Assembly: GCA_018873225.1 (NCBI GenBank) | Contig: JAEILZ010000002.1 | Coordinates: 1,736,001 to 1,800,000, forward strand | Direction of reading: 5' to 3' | From: [Phialemoniopsis] sp. UDSM-2020 | Lineage: Eukaryota; Ascomycota; Sordariomycetes; Thyridiales; Thyridiaceae | Length of the DNA: 64,000 bases | Shown here: positions 55,952 through 64,000 of the stretch, piece by piece | Position numbering within the stretch: the stretch's first letter is position 1 | Layout: each line of letters opens with the position of its first letter | Notes under the pieces: generated by a model | Told to the model about the DNA's origin: nothing | The model's database searches: none | The model's input: only the letters and a program-made list of their open reading frames with translations | Translations under genes and position numbers: made by a program

Positions 55952-58878
55952 CTAGTTGCCCTGCTTCGCCTTCCAGTCCTCGTGCAGCTTCTTCTGCCTC
56001 TCCCAGTCCTTGACCAGCTTCTTCTTCTTCGACTTGGCCACCTCCTCGCCCTTGGCGTCCTTGGTCGGCACCCCGTTGTCGTCCCACTCCGAGTACTCGG
56101 CCGTCTTGAACATCTCGAGGTGGCTGAGCTTGGCCTTCTCCTCTAGTTGGCGCTTGCGCTCCGCCTCTTCGGCCTCTCGCTTGGCCTTCGCAGCGGCCTT
56201 CGCAGCCGCGGCAGACTCGCGTTCCGCACGCGCCGCGAGCAGCGACTTGTCGATGGGGCGCACCATGGCGGGTAGTGGTGGGTCGCGGTCCTCGAGGTAG
56301 ATGCCCAAGTTCCAGAGGTGCGTGTCGCGCAGCTGGTCGCAGAGCGCAAGCAGGTCCTTCGCAGGCGCCTTGTTATCCGCTAGCTTGGCGACGTCAGTCT
56401 GGAACTGCGTGAGAACGGCCTCGTAGGGCTTGGCAGCCTCTTCGTTCGAGGCTGCGGCGGGCTTGGTGCCCTGAGCGGCCTTGGAGATGCCCTCGTAGTC
56501 GAGTGTGCTCGAGCGGGCCTGCTGCCGAACCTCGTCACGGAGCTGAGACACCGGATAGATGAAGGGCTGTGCAGAGGCGGGGATGTCGATACCTGACCAT
56601 GCAAAGCGGTCGGTATCCTTGAGATCGCCTTCGGAGTCCAGGCCAAGTATCGTAACTATCCTGGTGATCCAGCGGGCGGTGGTGAGGACGGCATTGTCAG
56701 ATACGCCCTTCGTGACGTTGAACTCCGTCACAAGTTCAGAAATGGCCCGCATGGCCAGAGGAGTGTTGAAAGAATCGCAGAGAGCGGCGTCGAGATCGGT
56801 CTTGGCCTTTTCAAGTGCGCTCAGCAACTTCTGATCACCCTCCTCGGTAGGGCCTTCGGCCTTCGTAGGGTGCCTGTCGATATCTATGCTCTTGAGGAAG
56901 AAGTTGTTGACCTTATCCTCCCAGGCAGCTGAGTTCTTGAGGAGGTCCTCGGTGATCTCGATGCCATCTTGCCATGCTCCCATCAGGAATGCAACGCGTA
57001 GGGAGCGCTGAGTGTACTCTCCTCGCGACAATGCTGACCGGACAGTGGTGAAGTTCTTGAGACTCTTGCTCATCTATACCATGTGTAAGCAGTATATCAA
57101 TACACGCAAGTTTGTTTTCGCGCCTTACCTTTAGACCTTGAATTGATAAGTGTCCGGTGTGAATAAAGTAGTTCGTCCACAGAACTGAGGGTCCGCTCTT
57201 CGACCAGTATGCTGTAGACTGTGCCAGTTCATCTTGTCAATAGTTAGCAATATTCTCCATGATCCAGATCGTTGTGTACTTACTATCGTGGTGAGGGAAG
57301 CGCAGGTCTACGCCACCAGAGTGAAGGCTACGCATTGTTAGCTCGGGTATGTAACAATTGAGCGAACAAACTTACTCAATTTCCTTGCCCAACACCTCAG
57401 ATGCCATCACTGAGCACTCGATATGCCAGCCGGGACGGCCAGAACCCCAAGGGCTCGGCCAAGCTGGCTCACCAGCTTTGCTCGCTTTCCACAGAGCAAA
57501 GTCAGAGTCATTGCGCTTGACGGTGTTCTTGTTGGTCAGAGATCCCTCGCCATCAGCCTGTAGGCTCTTGTCATTCCTGTTCCAAGGCTCCAGTCTCGCG
57601 TAATCATGACCGCCCTTTTCAAAAGCATCGATATCGAAGTAAACTGAGCCGTCAGGGGTAGCGTAAGCGAAACCGTTGGCAATGATCTGCTCGATAAAGC
57701 TGACAATCTGCGGTACGTATTCGGTTACTCGCGTCAGAACGTCGGGGTACCGAACATTGAGGGCCTCCATATCCTCAAAGAAGCGGTTCTCGAATTTTTG
57801 AGTGAGTCTGGTGAATATGGTGTGGTCATTGGCATCGATGCCTGAGCCGTGCAATGAGTCAAGATAAGGCAACAGCACATTCTCGGCCTTCTCGAAGAAC
57901 TCGTCGGTGTTGATCTTGCTCGACTTGGATGCTGCCAGGAGAGCTTCTGCTGCGCCTGCCGCGGTCGTGATGTGCATCTTGATCTTGGCCTCCTTGTCTC
58001 CAGCAGGCTCGTTGTCGCCTTCCAACGCCTTGCCCTCGAGAACCCTCTTGTAGGCCTTGTCAACCTCTGCGCCATAGTTCTCAGGACTGACGCCCGCTGA
58101 CATGAGCGGGAGGTTTTTCTTGATGTAATACTCAAAGCCGGCCTTGGTCGTCGATAGGACAAACTCGTCGACTTCACTGTGTTCCTTGCGGAGCTTGCCC
58201 AGGAGGTATTGCTGGCGACCTCGAAGAATGATTTTCTAATATGAGGGGTCAGAAACGAACCATCTCAAGTGACATCTCAAAGTGTAAACTTACATCGTCC
58301 ACATCAGTGATGTTCATGACGAACTTGACTTGGAAGCCAAAGTAGTCTTGCATAATCCTTCGCAGGACATCGGTAGAAACATAGTTCCTGGCGTGGCCCA
58401 CTGACACGCGCATTGCCTGTTAGCTCGCTGTCTTTTCCCACAGAGAAGAAGGGTTCTTACGGTGAGCATCGTCGTAGACGGTAGGGCCGCAGGTATACCA
58501 GGTCACAACCTTGCCCTCTTCGTCGGAAGGGATGAAGGCATCCTTTTCCCTCGTCAAGCTGTTGTAGATCTTCAAAGGTGGGAGCTGGACATCCGGGCGC
58601 GGGCCCTTGGGAGGGTACCACGCGGGCATCTGGCGAGTAGTCGCAGCGGTCGCCATGTTGCGAAAGCGCCAGCAATGGCGAGGAGAGGTTGTTCTTGTCT
58701 GGGAGGCGGGACGGATATATTTTCGTGTGGTTTTGGTGGCGGTCGTGTATCGCAAGCTGTTCGTGGGGGGATCAGTACTCGAGAAAGGCGCAAAGGAGGG
58801 CAGATTGGAAACTCACCAAAAGGGAAGAGTGCGCAAAGGGCCAAGACTGGAGGCCAGAGTTCTAATGCCACAGTTCAT
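55952..58878 (-). CDS. Cysteine--tRNA ligase, with an upstream exon for a mitochondrial form
   Basis: Exons are 58878-58817, 58756-58461, 58400-58294, 58235-57376, 57327-57284, 57232-57129 and 57073-55952. The full form is 864 aa; starting at the in-frame ATG at 58656 it is 810 aa, the usual cytosolic length. The enzyme charges tRNA-Cys with cysteine. Class I motifs are [19 protein letters not shown] (HIGH-type, written HLGH) and [10 protein letters not shown] (KMSKS). Zinc-site candidates are the Cys in [17 protein letters not shown] and LRFPHHDNELAQ. A family-typical insert lies in the Rossmann domain, and the C-terminus is Lys/Glu/Ala-rich as in eukaryotic CysRS. The extra 54 residues (begins [20 protein letters not shown]) are Arg/Thr/Ser-rich without acids, a good mitochondrial presequence. 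Introns are 48-60 bp. Confidence 0.94.
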
Positions 58879-59338
58879 GAGCGAGGCGCGCTTACATGTG
58901 TACAGAACGAGTCTGGACCCTGAGTCACTGAGCAGCGCAGGACAGCTTTTGCTATGGTGCAATCGAGGCGCCACTAGCATTGCAGCTGCCCCGCGGCGCG
59001 GTCCGGGTTTCCACAGTAAGGTAGGAGGAACCTTGGAACGGAGGGAGTATAATAAAGGATGCACTGTCAAAGTGTCAAGCGTGGCCTTAACCAATTTTAG
59101 GTCGTCTATCAAAGAAAAAAGATTGATTGCATTCCTGGCTTTACGTTTTCCACTCCCTAGTTTCTGACACCAGCCAAGCGATTTTTCAAAGGTTATGGGA
59201 AAGTGTCGGTGCTTTTGAGAACTGTCATGTCTAGTCTCTTTTCTATGTACAAACATTGTGATCTTATCGAGATGAGCTGGAGACAGGGATTGCCTGATAT
59301 CACTAATACCGGTGGGTAGTCTACACACAGTCCCCATT
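58879..59338. other. Interval between CysRS and the ABM-like gene
   Basis: 460 bases without a supported gene; should hold the CysRS promoter. A plus-strand open frame at 58607-59167 overlaps the CysRS start antisense and looks accidental. Confidence 0.5.
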
Positions 59339-60096
59339 CTACTCCTTGTAAAAGTAGCCGCCCGCTTTCTTCAACCATCTGTACGTGATATCGGTCTGCG
59401 TGCCCTTGGTGGCTTGCGACTTGAGAGCGTCCTCCTTCGTCTTGAAAACGCCAACGGTAGTGATTTTATTCTTGTCGTTCTGGCTCTGGCCGACGATGAA
59501 CACGGATGCACCTTGGCTTGCAGTGCTGCCACTTTCGGAGACGAGATCCTTCCATTGTTGCAGCTCCTCTGCCGCGCTGCCATCCTTGCAGATGTAAGTG
59601 CCAATGGCGATGATGGGGTCATCGTGCTGCTCGACTTCAGGCCGCGTCAGAGAGCATCCGTCGACGATGTTGTATTGCTCGACCGCGGGCGGACCAGACA
59701 ATGGCTGTTCTACCGCTGCCCATTTGAACATCTCCTGGGTATAGTCTTGTGCCATATGGAACTCCAGGTCGGCTTGCGTGACGAATCTGCAGTCAGGTGC
59801 TCATATCAATTCTGCTGGTTCCCGCGAGAAATTCCTTTGGCGAGCTGCACTTACTCCTCAACCATGTAAATGGAGGTATCGTCAGCATCGACACTGCTGA
59901 TCAGAATACCATACTTCTTGTTGGCCGGTTCGGTCTTGGGCATGGCTTTGGCACAAGTAGACAGAACCTCGATTCCCTAGACCGGACTGGTTAACATTTA
60001 GAGCTTGACAATGCTTGCACATTCCTAGCCAACCTTTTGTTGCATCTCACGGTTCTTACAAGGAAAGACCGAGAGCTGGACGATGTGAGGAGCCAT
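59339..60096 (-). CDS. ABM-like (dimeric alpha/beta barrel) protein, tandem domains
   Basis: Exons 60096-60034, 59976-59855 and 59786-59339 give 210 aa. The product has no signal peptide and begins MAPHIVQLSVFPCKNREMQQ. Two ferredoxin-like halves can be seen. The first (about 3-100) runs from HIVQLSVFPC through KYGILISSVDADDTSIYMVE and FVTQADLEFHMAQDYTQEMF. The second (about 125-200) has PIIAIGTYICKDGSAAEEL and NKITTVGVFKTKEDALKSQA. The pattern of strand, long helix, strand with conserved F..H/Q positions suggests an antibiotic-biosynthesis-monooxygenase (ABM) or related alpha/beta-barrel fold. Substrate unknown; such proteins may be monooxygenases, decarboxylases or non-enzymatic. The first intron uses a rare gttggc donor; the second is a canonical gtaagt intron of 68 bp. 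Confidence 0.72.
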
Positions 60097-61300
60097 GACT
60101 GATCAGACGACGGGCGAGTAACCGAGAAAAGTATATGTTTCTGGAGGTCTTGATTACCTACAATCACAACAATGTCATGTCGGAAACTTGTTCACATGGA
60201 CGAACTTGAGCACTTTTATAACCAAGTGCTCATGGAACGGGCTTTGCACCCCGTGGCTTCATCGGACACACCGTCTTGTCGTGTGGAGCAGAAGGGCCTG
60301 TTAGTTGTCGACGACTCTTTGCCTATCTGGAATAAGGAGCGGTGTAATGACAAATACTTGATCATGTCGAGCACCAGGGATGCTGGGGAAGCCCTGCTGT
60401 TGGTGTTGAAGAACCTGGTATAATCGGCAAATTGCCTGGTCCATGCTTCATGGCCTCTTCAGCTTGTCTGACAAGGTCCTCATCTTCTTGAAGTGGACAC
60501 GAAGTAGTTACGAAGGTTGCAGACTTCGGCGTAGATCCCCTTGTCAAACATCGAGGCTTGAAAAGAAGACTATCCCACTATCGAATTCCGACAAACCATC
60601 TAATTGTGATGGTGCTTTGATTTCCCTTGCCGCCTCTGTAGACAATTGACATGGCTCTCTCATTGAAATAACACGCCATGATTGGCTTTCGCCCTATAAG
60701 CTTATTCCCCCAAAGGGTGATATGGTGCAGCGACCACGCCTTACGTAATGTCCCTAGGTACCTTAAATGGCCTTTCAAGATCGCTGGCTGGCTTTGGGGC
60801 CAAGATGCAAGTGAGGCAAATCAACGGACGGGATGGATCAATGATGAGATGGGATTGGGATGGGATGGGAAAATGCGGGGTGCGTGGCTGCGGGTCTCTT
60901 TCAAATCTCGCTGGAGAAGAGGCGCGCATGCCGTAGCAACAGTGGTTGGGTGGCTCTGGGCGGGCTCTGTTTGGTTCGCTCCAGGACCCGATGGACCCCT
61001 TTCACCCCCTCGCTATGACGAAAATCCGGCCAGTTCTGTTGAAGTCACTCCCTGAAACCCCTCGCCAGGCCTCCGCCAAAATATTCAAAAGTTACCTCCA
61101 AATATTGTTCGGCTCCAACCTGCCACTTCAACCCTTGCTATCGCAACTCGCAAGCTGCAACTTTGTCCGAGCCGCGATATTCGGGTATCCTTTCGTGATT
61201 TCTTACCTTTTTTCACCCTTTCTAGACGGATCCGATATTATCTGCTGCTTTGCAACTTCCATACCATCAACAGCGTCGCCAGACCGCCTCAACCTAAGCC
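60097..61300. promoter_or_regulatory. Divergent region between the ABM-like gene and sec14
   Basis: 1.2 kb head-to-head interval without a supported gene. A GGGATGGGA-type purine run lies near 60850-60870, and a CT-rich leader precedes 61301. Confidence 0.5.
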
Positions 61301-62516
61301 ATGGCTACCCTCGAGAAGAAGGACATGGAGCTCGAGCCCAAGTACGACGACTATGACTACCCCATCACTGCACCCGAACCCCGAGATGGCCACCCAGGCT
61401 ATCTGACCGACCAGCAACAGGCTCAGGTTCACCAGCTCAGGTTGATGTTGGAGGCTCAGGGCTACAAGGACCGCCTCGACACTCTGACCCTAGTACGGCC
61501 CAAATTCACCGCATACACATAGTGCTTATCACGTTCAATACCTGACCTGCCTATAGCTACGATTCCTACGAGCACGCAAGTTCGACGTGAACCTCTCTTT
61601 CCAGATGTATGACAGCTCTGCTCGCTACGCTCCTCTATGGGGACGCCTTTTACTGACCGGGCATCTAGGTTCGTCGACTGCGAGAAGTGGCGGAAAGATA
61701 CCAAGCTTGACGAGGAGCTGCCCAACTGGGAGTACCCGGAGAAGAAGGACCTCTTCAAGTACTACCCCCAATACTATCACAAGACTGACAAGGCAAGAAA
61801 GACCCCTTGATGCCTGGCCCCACAAGCGACTGACCGTATTTTACCTGCAGGACGGTCGCCCGGTCTACATCGAGCAGCTCGGCTCTATCGACCTGAACGC
61901 CATGTACAAGATCACCACCGCCGAGCGCATGCTGACGAACCTCGCTGTCGAGTATGAGCGTGTCTCGGACCCTCGCCTCCCTGCTTGCAGCCGAAAGGCC
62001 GGCCACCTGCTCGAGACCTGCTGCACTATCATGGACCTCAAGGGCGTCGGCCTGACCAAGGCGCCCCAGGTCTACGGCTACGTCCGCCAAGCCTCCGCCA
62101 TGTCCCAGAACTACTACCCCGAGCGTCTCGGCCGTCTCTACGTCATCAACGCTCCCTGGGGCTTCTCGACCGTTTGGGGCATGATCAAGGGCTGGCTCGA
62201 TCCCGTCACCGTCCAGAAGATTCACATTCTCGGCAGCGGCTACCAGAAGGAGCTCCTCGCACAGGTTCCCGCTGAGAACCTGCCTAAGGACTTTGGCGGC
62301 ACTTGCGCGTGCGCTGGTGGTTGCGAGAACAGCGATGCTGGCCCGTGGCACGACGAGAAGTGGGCCCGGGAGCCCAAGTGGGCGAAGAACAAGGGCACGT
62401 CCACTACGATCCAGGGTGCACCCTCCGAGGTGCAGGAGGGCAAGGCTGCGGCCGAGGGCGCCGCCGCTGCTCCCGCGCCTGCCGAGGATGCTGCCGGGGC
62501 CAAGGCGACGGCTTGA
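61301..62516 (+). CDS. sec14: SEC14-type phosphatidylinositol/phosphatidylcholine transfer protein
   Basis: Exons 61301-61492, 61557-61606, 61669-61792 and 61851-62516 give 343 aa. Sec14 swaps PI and PC and supports lipid signalling at the Golgi. A CRAL-TRIO N-terminal helix region carries LRLMLEAQGYKDRLDTLTLL and RFLRARKFDVNLSFQM. The lipid-binding domain runs about 123-290: DGRPVYIEQLGSIDLNAMYK, TCCTIMDLKGVGLTKAPQVY, NYYPERLGRLYVINAPWGFS and LPKDFGGTCACAGGCENSDA, all close to yeast Sec14. The C-terminal 60 residues are an Ala/Glu-rich tail. Intron 3 (61793-61850) has a GC donor (aag|gcaaga...ctgcag); the other two are GT-AG. It is the only GC-AG intron noticed in the window. Confidence 0.94.
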
Positions 62517-63149
62517 AGAGGTCGAGAAAATGCAGCGATGTAGGAAGGAGCGAGGCGTAGGCAGAGTTTGGGTTAGGCTGACTTTTGATGTGCATTGGTG
62601 GCGGCAATGGAAGAAGCAATAGAACAACAGATCAAAGAGGCGACCGATTGACGGGTCTTTGGGACAGCTTTGGTGTTTGAACTGCAAGAAACACGGTTTT
62701 TGGTTTTGTTGGGATTTTTATGTTTCTTGATATGTCTTGCGATGCAATAGAAAGCACCTAAATCGCTCTCAAACGCAATCAACCCAAGCCCACCACCACC
62801 CCTTTAGCGACGGTGATCCCTAGTATCCAAATTCTAGCTTCTGTCGTCAGTCAGTCTCGGCTTGCCGTAGTGATGCTCGGCTCTAGACACAGCCTTTCCG
62901 AGACGCGACTGATCGTCGTTCCACTCATCCAACATGCTCCTCAGGGCGTCAGTAGGTTCAGCCCAAGTTTCACGCTTCTCGGTATCGGTTCTGAAGCGAA
63001 AGCAGACGCGTCTCTCCCGACAATCGTTGGTGAGGACGCAGAGTCCGGTTCTCAACGCCAAGCAGGCGATACTGTCCCATGCTCTGTTCACCAACCCAAG
63101 TAGCACAGTAGTATTTCGATTTCTCTCCCGCTCTTAGGCCCACAACCCT
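62517..63149. other. Convergent 3' interval between sec14 and NSL1
   Basis: 633 bases tail to tail; no supported gene. Confidence 0.5.
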
Positions 63150-63900
63150 TCAACCTCCAGTCACGACATACCCACCCGCCACCCTCGCCCTCTCCATCCG
63201 CGCCACGGTAGCCGGCATATCCCTCTTGAGCCGGCCCAGCGTCTCGACGACGCCCCTCCACGCCTCGCCCACCTCGTCCGCGCGCTCCAACCCACCGCCG
63301 CTGCCGCCGAGCATCGTCCGGCCGGCCGCCGCGCGCGCGACCTGTTCCCGCGCCGCGGCAAGCGCCTCCTCGTCCGCCTTGAGAGAGTCGCGCATCGCGT
63401 CGCCGCGCTGGGCCGCCACGGCGCCGGGCACGCGCTTCTTGAGCGAGGCGATCTCGCGCAGCAGGTCCTCCTCCTCGCGGGCGAGGTCCTCGACGCGCTG
63501 GCGCTTGCGGCCGTCGAACGGCTCGTAGGCCTCCTCGGGCGGGTCGACGGCCGAGGCCTTGTTTCCGGTGCCGGAGAGGAAGAGGAACGGGTCGACGGGG
63601 AGGCCGTTGATGGTCAGGTTCGGGCTCGCGAGGGTGAAAGTTTGCCGGATGTACTGGTGATGCGAGGGTTGTTAGCGCGGGGGCTCGACGGTTTTTCTCA
63701 GGACAAAAGACAAAACTGACCTCATTCACGAGTTCTTCGATGCGCGTGTGCAGCTCGTCCTTCTCAGCGGCGCCATCTTCGACTTGCGGAAAGGCCTCGC
63801 GGAGACTATCGGCGGCGGCGCGTCGCACGTTGTTGATAAGGTACGTGAAGTCCTCGGGGCTCTGGAGCTCAATCTTGCGGTGGGCGGCGTTGGTCTCCAT
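63150..63900 (-). CDS. Kinetochore protein NSL1/Mis14 (MIND complex subunit)
   Basis: Exons 63900-63721 and 63653-63150 give 227 aa; the intron is 67 bp (gtcagt...caccag, with gctaac branch site). NSL1/Mis14 is one of four subunits of the MIND/Mis12 complex that joins the inner kinetochore to NDC80 and KNL1. The N-terminus KIELQSPEDFTYLINNVRRA then ADSLREAFP, and the segment HTRIEELVNEYIRQTFTLAS with PNLTINGLPVDPF, are the fungal Mis14 signature. A basic FDGRKRQR patch follows, and then a coiled coil (VEDLAREEEDLLREIASLKK) leading to a helical C-terminus. The gene is GC-rich in exon 2. Start is the ATG at 63900; the remaining 100 bases of the window are its upstream region. Confidence 0.88.
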
Positions 63901-64000
63901 GTCTAGCAGTGACTGTAGTATACACTCAGGGGCCGTGTATAATAAGAAACGAAAGGTTCGAGATGGTCTCGGACTGGTGGGAGTCTTGTCGTGGTCAGAA

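Noticed and set aside
58607..59167. 186-codon plus-strand frame over the CysRS start
   Set aside because: It runs antisense to supported CysRS exons, including the presequence exon, and shows no domain.

Overview
The window is nuclear DNA of a filamentous ascomycete, very probably a Sordariomycete. The evidence is: genes broken by many 48-130 bp GT-AG introns with CT(A/G)AC-type branch sites; CT-rich leaders; a FREQUENCY (FRQ) clock protein that aligns from end to end with the Neurospora type; a DIM-2-type DNA methyltransferase; and a nuclear-encoded ATP synthase subunit 9 precursor with the Neurospora cleavage pattern. Genus and species cannot be read from the sequence. I saw no rRNA, tRNA, transposon, CRISPR array or secondary-metabolite cluster.

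Layout. 0-13 kb: a disordered acidic protein of unknown function (+), TFIID/SAGA subunit TAF12 (+), proteasome lid subunit RPN3 (+) and a secreted mucin-like protein with a CBM19-like six-Cys module (-). 14-24.5 kb: an intact DIM-2 DNA methyltransferase (-), a mitochondrial PPR-like protein (-) and a SAS2-type MYST histone acetyltransferase (+). 26.9-31.1 kb: ATP synthase subunit 9 (+), a 3 kb gene-poor stretch and a small secreted two-Cys protein (-). 31.6-34.4 kb: GPI1/PIG-Q (-), with a tiny two-TM protein (-) only 30 bp upstream. 36-45 kb: RRP6 (+), tubulin cofactor C (+), Mediator subunit 9 (-) and cofactor-independent phosphoglycerate mutase (+). 45-50.7 kb: a 5.8 kb gene-free block that looks like the frq promoter and leader. 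50.7-64 kb: frq (+), prefoldin subunit 3 (+), cysteinyl-tRNA synthetase (-), an ABM-like alpha/beta-barrel protein (-), a SEC14-type lipid transfer protein (+) and kinetochore protein NSL1/Mis14 (-).

Most genes are single-copy housekeeping genes. The most interesting locus is frq. It has a putative long-form AUG and a conserved short-form AUG at codon 97, with an intron starting 4 nt after the second. Its upstream block holds GATNC/CGATN element pairs like Neurospora light-response elements, and two uORFs that overlap at ATGA just before the CDS. Other unusual points are a CysRS gene whose upstream exon would add a mitochondrial presequence, an iPGM intron that stays open and would encode a membrane segment, a GC-AG intron in sec14, and two small genes (118 aa secreted, 92 aa two-TM) assembled here from exons shorter than ordinary ORF cut-offs.

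Exon borders were placed by hand from splice signals and reading-frame arithmetic. Protein identities rest on recognised motifs and remembered family sequences; no database search was run.
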